Shown: positions 14,670 through 23,077 of the stretch, piece after piece
How the letters are laid out: each line of letters begins with the position of its first letter
Numbering within the stretch: the first letter of the stretch is position 1
Origin: Humibacter ginsenosidimutans
GTDB lineage: Bacteria > Actinomycetota > Actinomycetes > Actinomycetales > Microbacteriaceae
Assembly (NCBI RefSeq): GCF_007859675.1
Contig: NZ_CP042305.1
Location: 496,001 to 560,000 of the forward strand
Length of the DNA: 64,000 nucleotides
Reading direction: 5' to 3'
Translations under genes and position numbers: made by a program
Notes under the pieces: model-generated
Told to the model about the DNA's origin: nothing
Database searches by the model: none
Seen by the model: the letters and a program-made list of their open reading frames with translations, nothing else

Positions 14670-16367
14670 ATGATGCGACGTTCGACGTCGAAACAGCTCG
14701 AGACTCGTGGACCGGGTCGGCGCAGAGCCGTTGCCGCGCTCGGCGCGACGGCGGCACTGGCGGTCGGACTGACCCTCGTGGGCGCAACCGGCGCGCAGGC
14801 GTGGTCGGGTGGCCCGGGCGGCGGGAACGGGCATCCTGCACCGGCACAGCTGGCACCCCGCACCCAGTTCACGATGGCGCCCGACGGCTCGAGCGGACGC
14901 ACGCAGGGCGGTGACGGCATCCCGAACATCGACGTCGTCAAGAAGACGATCGCCACCTATTACGGCGACCCGGGAACAGGCATTGCGAACACGACGAGAT
15001 CGCCGTACATCAGCGAGATGACGTCGATCATCGCCAGGGCGACTCAGCAGCTGAAGCCGGCCTACGACAAGGCGATCAGACGGCACGAGAAGCCCGCGAT
15101 CGTGTTCGACGCCGATGACACCACGTTGTGGACCTATGACATGGAGGTCGGCGACATGCACTTCAACTACAACCCGACAGAGCAGGATGTCTGGGTGCAG
15201 GGTGAGAAGTTCCCCGCCGTCCCCGGCATGGTCGCCTTCGTCAACAAGGCCAAGGCCATCGGCTACACCGTCTTCGGGCTCACCGGCCGCAACGACGACC
15301 AGAAGTCCGCCACCCTCGGCAACCTCGCGAACGACGGATACACCGCGTTCACGGCGAACGACTTCTACACGAAGTGGACGGGCAAGGGCGCGTCGCAGCA
15401 GCCGTCGTACATCCGGTGCGCGACGAGCAGCTGCACCACCGTCGAGTTCAAGGCGCTCACCCGCAAGCACATCGAGAAAGACCTCGGATACACGATCACG
15501 CTCAACGTGGGCGACCAGTGGTCCGACCTGCAGGGCGGCTTCGCCGACAGCATCCTCAAGCTTCCCAACCCGACCTACTACCTGCCGTCGCCGGATCTTC
15601 CCGGCGTCTCCGAGCCGCGCTTGGCTCCGCGCACTCACTTCACGATGAAGGCGGACGGCTCGAGCGGTCTCACGCAGGGCGGTGAGGGCATCCCGAACAT
15701 CGACTCGGTGAAGAGCACGATCGCGACGTATTACGGCGATCCGGGCACCGGCATCGCGAACAAGACCAGCTCGCCGTACATCAGTGAGATGAACCGCATC
15801 GTCGCGCAGCAGGCCCGGTCGGTCGCCGCGACGTGCGCCGTGGAGAAGCGGCAGCACCGCAACCCCGCCGTCGTGTTCGATGCCGATGACACCACGTTGT
15901 GGACCTACGACATGGAGGTCGGCGACATGCACTTCAACTACAACCCGACAGAGCAGGATGTCTGGGTGCAGGGCGAGAAGTTCCCCGCCGTCCCCGGCAT
16001 GGTCGCCCTCGAAAAGGCGGTGAGGGCCGCCGGGTGCACGGTGATCGGGCTCACGGGTCGTAACGACGATCAGAAGGCCGCCACGCTGGGCAACCTGGCG
16101 AATGACGGCTACGTGGGCTTCACCTCCGCGATCTACTACACGAAGTGGACCGGAGTCGGTGCCTCGCAGCAGCCGTCGTACATCCGCTGCGCCGCTGCCA
16201 GCTGCACCACGATCGAGTACAAGTCGCAGACCAGGGCGCACATCGAGTCTGCCTCTGGTGGCCGCTATGACATCGTGGCGAACTTCGGCGACCAGTTCAG
16301 CGACTTGATCGGCGGCCACGCCGACCGTACGGTCAAGTTGCCGAACCCCACCTATTACCTGCCGTAG
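14670..16367 (+). CDS. Secreted HAD-family acid phosphatase with two tandem catalytic domains
   Basis: 565 aa from ATG 14670 (AGAGG upstream; GTG 14661 is the alternative). An Arg-rich N-terminus, a hydrophobic stretch and AQA-W at residues 42-45 make a signal peptide. Two homologous class-B-like acid phosphatase domains follow, about residues 60-305 and 315-565. Each has DADDTT (nucleophile Asp147 and Asp404), LTGRNDDQK, GDQWSD or GDQFSD, a CATSSC/CAAASC cysteine pair, and ends LPNPTYYLP. Most relatives have one domain. Both active sites look intact. It probably hydrolyses phosphomonoesters outside the cell. A 131-bp block is nearly identical between the repeats. Confidence 0.9.
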   Translation: MMRRSTSKQLETRGPGRRRAVAALGATAALAVGLTLVGATGAQAWSGGPGGGNGHPAPAQLAPRTQFTMAPDGSSGRTQGGDGIPNIDVVKKTIATYYGDPGTGIANTTRSPYISEMTSIIARATQQLKPAYDKAIRRHEKPAIVFDADDTTLWTYDMEVGDMHFNYNPTEQDVWVQGEKFPAVPGMVAFVNKAKAIGYTVFGLTGRNDDQKSATLGNLANDGYTAFTANDFYTKWTGKGASQQPSYIRCATSSCTTVEFKALTRKHIEKDLGYTITLNVGDQWSDLQGGFADSILKLPNPTYYLPSPDLPGVSEPRLAPRTHFTMKADGSSGLTQGGEGIPNIDSVKSTIATYYGDPGTGIANKTSSPYISEMNRIVAQQARSVAATCAVEKRQHRNPAVVFDADDTTLWTYDMEVGDMHFNYNPTEQDVWVQGEKFPAVPGMVALEKAVRAAGCTVIGLTGRNDDQKAATLGNLANDGYVGFTSAIYYTKWTGVGASQQPSYIRCAAASCTTIEYKSQTRAHIESASGGRYDIVANFGDQFSDLIGGHADRTVKLPNPTYYLP

Positions 16368-16377
16368 GCATTGGAGG

Positions 16378-16408
16378 GTGGCCCGGCGTCGTGTCGGCGC
16401 CGGGCCAC
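16378..16408 (+). terminator. Hairpin downstream of the acid phosphatase
   Basis: An 11-bp perfect stem (16378-16388 with 16398-16408) with a 9-nt loop, 10 bp after the stop codon. Its right arm overlaps the left arm of the next hairpin, so the two cannot form together. Confidence 0.6.
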
Positions 16409-16431
16409 TGCTGTGCTCCCGGCGCCGACAC
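16391..16431 (+). promoter_or_regulatory. Alternative hairpin directly before the next gene's ribosome binding site
   Basis: A 14-bp perfect stem (16391-16404 with 16418-16431) whose 3' arm ends just before AAGGAG and the ATG at 16444. It competes with the hairpin at 16378-16408. It may be an attenuator-like switch or simply a compound terminator. Confidence 0.4.
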
Positions 16432-16443
16432 GAAGGAGAACGC

Positions 16444-17082
16444 ATGGACTGGGCTGTCATCGCCGATTTCGGAACCGCCATCGGCACCCTCGTGCTGGCC
16501 ATCGCGACGTTCTCCGCGACGCGTTCCGCCACCAGGTCGGCGCGGTTCGCCGAGCGGGCGCTCATGGAGGGGCTCCGTCCGCTTCTGCTGCCGTCGAACT
16601 TCGGCGACGAGACACAGAAGGTGCACTTCATCGACGGCCGATGGCTGGTGGTCAAGGGTGGACGTGCGACCATGACGATCGACGAGCAGGCGGTCGCCCT
16701 CGTGCTCTCCGTGCGCAACGTCGGTTCCGGGCTGGCCGTGCTGCACGGGTGGAGCATCGCGGCCTCGCCGCGCGACGCGCCGGCCGCCCCCGAGGACTTC
16801 CATCGGCTCACCCGCGACATCTACGTCTCGACCAGCTACGTCGGGTTCGTGCAGGTGGCGATCCGCGATGCACAGTCCGACGCCTACCGAGAGGTCGTCG
16901 ACCACGTCGCCAACGGCGAGTACGTGCTCGTCGACGTGCTCTACGGCGACGCAGAGGGGTCGCAACGCGTGATCACGCGGTTCAGCGTGTCGAAGGGACC
17001 GGCCGAGCATCCGGGAGACGAGGAGCTCTTCATCAACGTGTCGCGCCACTGGAACATCGACCTGCCGGCGCCCCGACGATGA
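16444..17082 (+). CDS. Membrane-anchored protein of unknown function
   Basis: 212 aa; AAGGAG lies 5 nt before the ATG. One N-terminal membrane segment (about residues 5-25) is followed by a basic stretch and a soluble domain with no motif I recognise (LRPLLLPSNFGDETQKVHFIDG; LSVRNVGSGLAVLHGWSI; STSYVGFVQVAIRDAQ). The signal-anchor layout suggests attachment to the membrane with the soluble part probably inside. The stop codon overlaps the next start as ATGA, so the two proteins are translationally coupled and may act together. Confidence 0.7.
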   Translation: MDWAVIADFGTAIGTLVLAIATFSATRSATRSARFAERALMEGLRPLLLPSNFGDETQKVHFIDGRWLVVKGGRATMTIDEQAVALVLSVRNVGSGLAVLHGWSIAASPRDAPAAPEDFHRLTRDIYVSTSYVGFVQVAIRDAQSDAYREVVDHVANGEYVLVDVLYGDAEGSQRVITRFSVSKGPAEHPGDEELFINVSRHWNIDLPAPRR

Positions 17083-17651
17083 GCGATAGTCTGCACACCA
17101 TGTCAGAGGCCCCCACATCTGCGGCACCGGATGCCGCGCCCGTCGTCGCGCAGAAGCCGGCGAACCTGCCGCTCTCCAAGCGACCGTTCGACATCGTCTT
17201 CCTGGTGATCTTCGCGGTGTTCATCGTCACCTGCATCATCAGCGACTCGGTCGAGGGGCTCGGTCTCGATCAGGTGAAGGACTCCCCCAACCTCCTCGTG
17301 CAGTGGAACTACTGGTACGCGTCGAACTTCGACCCGCTGTACCAGTCGCATCCGGTGTGGCTGCGGTTCATCAGCGGCACGTCGGCTTTCGTCTACGTGG
17401 CGTTCTACGTGCTGCTCATCATCGCGATCCTGCGCAAATGGAACTGGATCCAGCTGCCCAGCGTCATCTACGCCACGATGATCATCTCGCTCACCGGCAT
17501 CCCGATCTTCGGCGTCGAGTTCTTCGGCTCGGCCGCCGAACGCACCCCGAATCCCGCCGTGTTCCTGGCCTTCAACCTGCCGTACATCGTGTTCCCGCTG
17601 CTGCTGCTCATCCGCATGCGCAAGCCGTTGCCCTTCACACGGAGGTTCTGA
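17079..17651 (+). CDS. EXPERA / emopamil-binding-like membrane protein
   Basis: 190 aa from ATG 17079, overlapping the previous gene by 4 nt; ATG 17100 is possible. Four membrane segments (about residues 43-63, 107-128, 133-158 and 164-183) with the spacing of the EXPERA domain, and charged or aromatic residues in the first two helices (DIVFLVIFAVFIVTCIISD; FDPLYQSHPVWLRF). In eukaryotes the fold includes sterol isomerases and sigma-2 receptor; bacterial roles are unknown. Its 3' end overlaps the convergent MFS frame by 184 bp. Confidence 0.72.
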   Translation: MSDSLHTMSEAPTSAAPDAAPVVAQKPANLPLSKRPFDIVFLVIFAVFIVTCIISDSVEGLGLDQVKDSPNLLVQWNYWYASNFDPLYQSHPVWLRFISGTSAFVYVAFYVLLIIAILRKWNWIQLPSVIYATMIISLTGIPIFGVEFFGSAAERTPNPAVFLAFNLPYIVFPLLLLIRMRKPLPFTRRF

Positions 17652-18976
17652 CCCCCGAGCCCTCGTCGTGTGCTTCCGGCCCCGACGGGAGTGTGCGCAT
17701 CCCCCCTCAGCGGCGAGAACACCACGATGGTGCAGTACGCGAGGCCGAGCACTCCGCCGATCCACATGGTGGCGGGGATGCCGATCAGCTGTCCCAGCGC
17801 CCCGGCCAGCAGCGCGCCGAGCGGCATCACGCCCCAGACGATGCAGCGGATGGAGGCGTTCATGCGGCCGAGCAGGCGTGGTGGGCACACCCGCTGCCGG
17901 AAGCTCACCTGAGCGATGTTGTAGACGAGGGCGGCGAACGTGTTCGCGAACTCGCCGACGATGAGCAACGGGATGGCCGCGCCTGGCAGCACCGACGCCA
18001 GCGGGATGAAGAGCCCCGCCACGCTGCCCACGACCGCCGCGACCGGAATGATCGTGCCCTCGCCGATGCGCCTGGTGAGCCACGGCGCGGCGACGGCCCC
18101 GAGGATGCCGCCGACCGACGCGCACGACATGAGAAGCCCGTACACCGCGGGCGTCAGCCCGAGACTGCGCAGCACGAGCACGGAGAGCAGCGTGACGGTG
18201 ATCGCCCCGGTGAAGTTCGCCGCGGCCGTGGTCATGGTGATGCGCCAGATGAGCCGCTGACCCCAGATGAAGCCGAGGCCCTCGCCGATCTCGCGCCACA
18301 GCGAGCGGCCCTCCGTGCGATCCGGCCTCGTCTCCCGGTCGGGCACGAAGAGCAGGCAGAGGAACGAGACGATGTAGCCGATCGCGGTGCACGCCAGCAC
18401 GAACGGCGCCGTGAGCAAGGCGAGCAGTCCACCGGCCGCTGCGGGCCCGGCCACCTGCGAGATCTGCGCCGTCGCCTGCAGCCTGGCGTTGGCACCGCCG
18501 ATCTGATCGGACCTCACGAGCACGGGCACGAAGCTCTGGTATCCGACGTCGAAGAACACCGTCGCTCCGCCCACCACCACGGCGATCACGTAGACGTGCC
18601 AGATCTGCAGGGCGCCGAGCATCCAGAGCGCGGGGATCAGCGCCAGCGCGACGGCGCGCACGAGGTCGGCGGCGATCATCACCCTGCGCTTGCGCATGCG
18701 GTCGACCCAGGCGCCGACAGGCAGACCGATGACGAGGAATGCCGCTTGCTGGGCGGCGTTCAGCACGCCGACCTGCCACTCGGTCGCGCCGAGCATCGTG
18801 ATCGCGAGCACGGGGATGGCCAGTCCGGAGAGCGTCGCTCCGAACTCGCTCACGGTCTCCCCCGCCCAGAGCGTGAGGAAGGCCGGGTACCGGTTCAGCG
18901 ACGGCGCGGCCACGAGGCTCTCTGCGGCCGGGGGCGCGGCATCGGAGGAGGCATCGGGCGTGCTCGGGCCGGTCAT
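17468..18976 (-). CDS. MFS exporter
   Basis: 502 aa from ATG 18976. Twelve membrane segments with the MFS loop GLPVGAWVDRMRKRRVMIAADLVRA; it resembles the MFS_3 group of actinobacterial drug exporters. The start is supported by TTGACG-17-CAGAAT ending 6 nt before the ATG, predicting a leaderless transcript. An in-frame GTG at 19015 would place the operator inside the gene. The last 70 or so residues (after VVFSPLRGD) are hydrophilic, unlike a transporter end, and run into the convergent EXPERA gene, so the native stop may have been lost. A divergent ArsR-like gene probably represses it. Confidence 0.85.
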   Translation of the reverse strand: MTGPSTPDASSDAAPPAAESLVAAPSLNRYPAFLTLWAGETVSEFGATLSGLAIPVLAITMLGATEWQVGVLNAAQQAAFLVIGLPVGAWVDRMRKRRVMIAADLVRAVALALIPALWMLGALQIWHVYVIAVVVGGATVFFDVGYQSFVPVLVRSDQIGGANARLQATAQISQVAGPAAAGGLLALLTAPFVLACTAIGYIVSFLCLLFVPDRETRPDRTEGRSLWREIGEGLGFIWGQRLIWRITMTTAAANFTGAITVTLLSVLVLRSLGLTPAVYGLLMSCASVGGILGAVAAPWLTRRIGEGTIIPVAAVVGSVAGLFIPLASVLPGAAIPLLIVGEFANTFAALVYNIAQVSFRQRVCPPRLLGRMNASIRCIVWGVMPLGALLAGALGQLIGIPATMWIGGVLGLAYCTIVVFSPLRGDAHTPVGAGSTRRGLGGQNLRVKGNGLRMRMSSSSGNTMYGRLKARNTAGFGVRSAAEPKNSTPKIGMPVSEMIIVA

Positions 18977-18982
18977 CCCCTC

Positions 18983-19016
18983 ATTCTGCGTCAGTGATTG
19001 GGAATCGTCAATCACT
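18983..19016 (-). promoter_or_regulatory. MFS promoter with ArsR-type operator
   Basis: On the minus strand: -35 TTGACG (19006-19011), 17-base spacer, -10 CAGAAT (18983-18988), ATG 6 nt later. Overlapping it is the perfect inverted repeat AGTGATTG-N8-CAATCACT (18993-19016). The likely binding protein is the divergent winged-helix regulator. Confidence 0.7.
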
Positions 19017-19071
19017 TAACCGCGACCCCGTTGACGCCGACGCGAATGGATGCCCCGACTACCGTGGGTGC

Positions 19072-19551
19072 ATGAGCATGACTGCCGAGGCGCGCGCCCT
19101 CGCCTCGCCGCTGAGACTGCGCATCCTGCGGATCTGCCTGCACGAGCCGCGCACCAACAAGGAGATCGCGCAGACTCTCGGCATGAACCCGGGCAGCACC
19201 CTGCACCACGTGCGCACCCTGGTGAACACGGGCTTCCTGGCGGCGCAGGCACCCCGCAAGGGCGCCCGCGGCGCCCGCGAGGTGCCCTATCTCGCCACGC
19301 AGCGGTCGTGGGACACGCCGGTGCCCGGGATCGGACCGATCCTCGTGCAGACGTTCCTCGACGAGGCGGCCGAGGTCGCCCCTGACGATCTGGGCATCAT
19401 CCGGCTCGGGCTCAAGGTCACGCAGGACGACGCGAAGGAACTGTTGCAGCGCCTGCAGGAGCTGCTCGTCGAGTTCAAGGACCGGCCGTCGTCGCCCGAT
19501 GGCGATGCGATCTCGGTCTTCGTGGCCGTCCACCCCGACCGCTCCGCCTGA
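19072..19551 (+). CDS. ArsR-like winged-helix transcriptional regulator
   Basis: 159 aa from ATG 19072 (ATG 19078 also possible). The N-terminal winged helix reads LASPLRLRILRICLHEPRTNKEIAQTLG, NPGSTLHHVRTLVNTGFL and a wing with APRKGARGAREVPYLAT. The C-terminal part is predicted helical, for dimerisation or ligand sensing. No metal-binding cysteines are seen, so the inducer is probably organic. It is divergent from the MFS gene with a palindromic operator between them, a typical repressor-exporter arrangement. Confidence 0.88.
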   Translation: MSMTAEARALASPLRLRILRICLHEPRTNKEIAQTLGMNPGSTLHHVRTLVNTGFLAAQAPRKGARGAREVPYLATQRSWDTPVPGIGPILVQTFLDEAAEVAPDDLGIIRLGLKVTQDDAKELLQRLQELLVEFKDRPSSPDGDAISVFVAVHPDRSA

Positions 19552-19565
19552 ACCCCGGACAGCAC

Positions 19566-19599
19566 GAACCCCGCGCGACCGAGGGGCGACGCGGGGTTC
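19566..19599. terminator. Bidirectional terminator
   Basis: A 10-bp perfect stem (GAACCCCGCG at 19566 with CGCGGGGTTC at 19590) between the convergent regulator and small membrane protein genes. Confidence 0.75.
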
Positions 19600-19611
19600 A
19601 GCCGATCGACG

Positions 19612-19986
19612 TCAGGCGAAGATCTTGACGCCGTTCACCAGCTTGAAGGTCGGTGCGATCACGATCGCGAAGAACGGCACGGCGATGCGCAGGAAGTACA
19701 CCAGCGGCACGAGGTGCGCGAAGTCGCCGAGAGCGAACCCGGCGACGGCGATGAGGCCGAACAACAACGCCAGGCCGAAGCCCTTGACCGTGGCGAGGAA
19801 GGGAGCGGCGAAACCGATGCTCGCGATCACGATTCCGACGTCGACGATGAACGGCTGCCATGCACCGGCATCGCCGAGCGCGACGCCCGCCACGATCCAG
19901 GCTGCGATGGCGACGAGCCAGAACAGCACGAACACGGCACCGGCGATGCGCTTGTCGAGTTCACCCTTCGGCGGCCGAGCGATCAT
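19612..19986 (-). CDS. Small four-helix membrane protein, unknown function
   Basis: 124 aa. A short basic N-terminus (MIARPPKGELDKR) precedes four hydrophobic segments at about residues 14-38, 44-66, 70-86 and 92-113. There are no catalytic or binding motifs. It is a stand-alone gene, divergent from the SGNH hydrolase, with a 146-bp shared upstream region that contains a 7-bp hairpin (20015-20033). I do not recognise the family. Confidence 0.65.
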   Translation of the reverse strand: MIARPPKGELDKRIAGAVFVLFWLVAIAAWIVAGVALGDAGAWQPFIVDVGIVIASIGFAAPFLATVKGFGLALLFGLIAVAGFALGDFAHLVPLVYFLRIAVPFFAIVIAPTFKLVNGVKIFA

Positions 19987-20132
19987 CGTGTAGTCCTTCC
20001 GACGGTGATGGTCCCTCCCGCGAACGGCGGGAGAGCGAGAAGCTGTGGGCCGATGGCCCTCTCGATGATATCGCCGCTTCGGGGGCCGCCGCGATCCGAC
20101 GCAGCCCGTACCGTACGGATACCGTTGGAGGC

Positions 20133-20903
20133 ATGTACACGAGCTACGTCGCCATCGGGGACAGCTTCACGGAGGGCGTCGGCGACGTTCTGCCCGACGG
20201 ACGGGTGCGCGGCTGGGCGGACCTCGTCGCAGCGGGGCTCGCGGCGGCGGCCGACGAGCCCGTGCTGTACGCCAACCTCGCGATCCGCGGCCGCAAGCTC
20301 GCCCCGATCGTCGGCGAGCAGCTGGATGCCGCGCTCACCCTGCACCCGCAGCTGCTGAGCATCAACGGAGGCGGCAACGACATCATGCGGCCGAAGGTCT
20401 CGATAGACGACGTCGCGGCGCAGACGTCGGTGGCGGTGTCGAAGGCGGTGGATGCGGGCATCCACGTTCTGCTGCTCAGCGGCGCGAACCCGAGCGACAA
20501 CCTCCCTGGCGGCCGCACGATGCAGCGCAGAGGCGACGAACTCGCCGACCGGGTGCGTGCGACCATCCCGGAGCACGGAGTGACCTTCGTGGACAACTTC
20601 GCCGACGCGGGCCTGCGCGACCTGCGCTACTGGTCGGTCGACCGCCTGCATCTCAACGCGTTCGGTCACGCTCGTGTGGCCTCGAACGTGCTGACCGCGC
20701 TGGGCGTGCCCGTGCCCGTCGCGTGGCAGGTGGACGAGGTCGCGGCCCAGAGCCCGCTCGGCCGACGGGCGCCGTCGCCGGCCTACTACCGGGAGTACGT
20801 TCTGCCGTGGATCGGCCGACGTCTCACCGGGCGCTCGTCGGGAGACGGACGCGTCGCCAAGCTCGCCGAGCTCACACCCGTGGATCCCCAGATCGTGTTC
20901 TAG
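20133..20903 (+). CDS. SGNH/GDSL-family hydrolase
   Basis: 256 aa. Block I GDSFTEG with nucleophile Ser11, block III GGGND, and block V DRLHLNAFGH providing the Asp-His pair: a complete SGNH active site. There is no signal peptide, so it is probably a cytosolic esterase or lipase. TTGGAGG lies just before the ATG. The next gene starts 2 bp after its stop, so they form an operon. Confidence 0.9.
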   Translation: MYTSYVAIGDSFTEGVGDVLPDGRVRGWADLVAAGLAAAADEPVLYANLAIRGRKLAPIVGEQLDAALTLHPQLLSINGGGNDIMRPKVSIDDVAAQTSVAVSKAVDAGIHVLLLSGANPSDNLPGGRTMQRRGDELADRVRATIPEHGVTFVDNFADAGLRDLRYWSVDRLHLNAFGHARVASNVLTALGVPVPVAWQVDEVAAQSPLGRRAPSPAYYREYVLPWIGRRLTGRSSGDGRVAKLAELTPVDPQIVF

Positions 20904-20905
20904 CC

Positions 20906-21544
20906 ATGATCTTCGAGGACCGAGCGGATGCCGGCCGCCGACTCGCCGCCGACTGCCTGCCGCGTCGAGACGGCTGGCACTCCCCCATCGTCCTCGGTGT
21001 TCCGCGGGGCGGCGTACCCGTCGCGCACCCCGTCGCGCAGTCGCTCGGCGCCCGGTTGGACGTGATCCTCGTGCGCAAACTGGGGCTGCCGCGCAACGAG
21101 GAGGTCGCGATGGGTGCGATCGGCGAGGGCGTGCGGGTGCTCGACGACGGCATGATCCGCGCGATGGGCGTGACGGCCGACGACCTCGAGAGGATCGAGG
21201 CGCGCGAGCAGCGCGAGCTCGAACGCCGGGTGCGCACGTACCGGCAGGGTCGCGCGCCCCTTTCCTTGGCGGGGAGAACGGCCGTCATCGTGGACGACGG
21301 CCTGGCGACGGGAGCGACGGCGCGCGCCGCGTGCGCCGTCGCGCGTGCGGAGGGTGCGGCATCCGTCGTGCTCGCGGTGCCGGTCGCACCGCCGGACTGG
21401 GAACCGCAGCCCGGCGTCGACGCCGACGAGTTCGTGTGCGTCGCACGCCCGCGCGGCTTCTTCGCGATCGGCCAGTGGTACCACGATTTCACGCAGACCA
21501 CAGACGACGAAGTCCGGCGACTCCTCACGGAATCGCCGGACTGA
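20906..21544 (+). CDS. Phosphoribosyltransferase-family protein
   Basis: 212 aa. The PRPP loop is VIVDDGLATGATARAA, preceded by the N-terminal VLGVPRGGVPVA and VRKLGLPRNEEVAMGAIGEG segments typical of stand-alone predicted phosphoribosyltransferases (COG1926 type). The acceptor base is unknown and the fold is also used by non-enzymatic regulators. It is co-transcribed with the SGNH hydrolase and convergent with pyk, separated by 12 bp. Confidence 0.87.
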   Translation: MIFEDRADAGRRLAADCLPRRDGWHSPIVLGVPRGGVPVAHPVAQSLGARLDVILVRKLGLPRNEEVAMGAIGEGVRVLDDGMIRAMGVTADDLERIEAREQRELERRVRTYRQGRAPLSLAGRTAVIVDDGLATGATARAACAVARAEGAASVVLAVPVAPPDWEPQPGVDADEFVCVARPRGFFAIGQWYHDFTQTTDDEVRRLLTESPD

Positions 21545-21556
21545 CGACGGGGTCGG

Positions 21557-23005
21557 CTACTTCAACGCCGCGTAAGCGGGAGCCGCCTCGTTGTGCACAT
21601 CGCCGACGACGTGCACGCGCACGTCGTTGGTCGAGCCGGAGATTCCGGGAGGGGAACCGGAGATCACGACGACCTTGTCGCCGACCTCTGCGAGGCCCTG
21701 GCCGATCAGCACGTCGTCCACCTGGCCCATCATCTGGTCGGTGTGCGTGACGCGGTCGACGAGGAACGCCTCGATGCCCCAGGTGAGCGACAGGCGACGG
21801 CGGATGCCCTCACTGGTCGTGAATGCCTTCATGGGGATCTTCGAGCGCAGACGCGACATGCGCCTGGCGGAGTCACCCGACTCGGTGAACACGCAGAGGT
21901 ACTTCGCGTCGACGAAGTCGGCGATCTCGGCCGCGGCGAGCGTGATCGCGCCGCCCTGGGTGCGGGGCTTGGTGCCCAGCGGCTGGATGCGGTCGAGGCC
22001 GTGCTCCTCGGTGGAGTCGATGATGCGGGCCATCGTCTGCACCGTCACCACCGGGAACTCGCCGACGCTGGTCTCGCCGGAGAGCATGACGGCGTCGGTG
22101 CCGTCGAGCACGGCGTTGGCGCAGTCGGACGCCTCCGCGCGCGTCGGCCGCGGGCTCGTGATCATCGACTCGAGCACCTGGGTCGCCACGATGACGGGCT
22201 TGGCCATGCGGCGGGCGATCTCCACGGCGCGCTTCTGCACGATGGGCACCGCCTCGAGAGGCAGCTCGACGCCGAGGTCGCCGCGGGCCACCATGATGGC
22301 GTCGAACGCGTCGACGATCTCCTCGAGCGAGTCGACCGCCTGCGGCTTCTCGATCTTGGCGATGACGGGAACGCGGCGGCCCTCCTCGTCCATGATCTCG
22401 TGCACGCGATCGATGTCCGAGGCGTTGCGCACGAACGACAGCGCGATGTAGTCGGCGCCGAGCTTGAGGCCCCAGCGCAGGTCGGCCTCGTCCTTCTCGC
22501 TGAGCGCTGGCACGTTGACGGCGACACCCGGCAGGTTGATGCCCTTGTTGTTCGAGACCGGGCCAGGCACGACCACCTGGGTCTTCACGCGCGGACCGTC
22601 GACCTCGAGCACGCGCAGCGTGACCTTGCCGTCGTCGATCAGCAGCGGGTCGCCCGCCTTCACATCCTGCGGGAGCCCCTTGAACGTGGTCGAGGAGATC
22701 TCCTTGGTGCCGAGGATGTCCTCGGTCGTGATGGTGAAGATGTCGCCCTCGGCGAGATCGTACGGTCCGCCCTCGAACTTGCCGAGGCGGATCTTGGGAC
22801 CCTGCAGGTCGACCATGACGGCGACGGCCCGGCCCGAGTCATCCGCAGCGCGACGCACGTTGGCGTAGACCGCCTCGTGCACGTCGTAGCTGCCGTGGCT
22901 GAGGTTCATGCGGGCGACGTCGACGCCGGCATCGATGATGGCGCGGATGTTCTCATAGCTGGACGTTGCGGGGCCCAGCGTGGCGACGATCTTGGCTCGT
23001 CTCAT
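21557..23005 (-). CDS. pyk: Pyruvate kinase
   Basis: 482 aa, full length. It converts phosphoenolpyruvate and ADP to pyruvate and ATP. Visible are RRAKIVATLGPAT at the N-terminus, MNLSHG, the catalytic segment VIAKIEKPQAVDSLEEIVDAFDAIMVARGDLGVE, MLSGETSVGEFPV and a C-terminal allosteric domain (residues about 350-480). It stands downstream of gltD in the same direction but after a hairpin, so it probably has its own promoter. Confidence 0.97.
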   Translation of the reverse strand: MRRAKIVATLGPATSSYENIRAIIDAGVDVARMNLSHGSYDVHEAVYANVRRAADDSGRAVAVMVDLQGPKIRLGKFEGGPYDLAEGDIFTITTEDILGTKEISSTTFKGLPQDVKAGDPLLIDDGKVTLRVLEVDGPRVKTQVVVPGPVSNNKGINLPGVAVNVPALSEKDEADLRWGLKLGADYIALSFVRNASDIDRVHEIMDEEGRRVPVIAKIEKPQAVDSLEEIVDAFDAIMVARGDLGVELPLEAVPIVQKRAVEIARRMAKPVIVATQVLESMITSPRPTRAEASDCANAVLDGTDAVMLSGETSVGEFPVVTVQTMARIIDSTEEHGLDRIQPLGTKPRTQGGAITLAAAEIADFVDAKYLCVFTESGDSARRMSRLRSKIPMKAFTTSEGIRRRLSLTWGIEAFLVDRVTHTDQMMGQVDDVLIGQGLAEVGDKVVVISGSPPGISGSTNDVRVHVVGDVHNEAAPAYAALK

Positions 23006-23048
23006 GCTTTTCTTCGTACTCCTGGGTTTGTGCGCGCACGTGTCCGAT

Positions 23049-23064
23049 CGGGCCGTACGGCCCG
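23049..23064 (-). terminator. Hairpin downstream of gltD
   Basis: Perfect 16-bp palindrome folding as CGGGCC-GTAC-GGCCCG, 13 bp after the gltD stop and before pyk. There is no T run. Confidence 0.55.
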
Positions 23065-23077
23065 GGGCTCACGGGTG

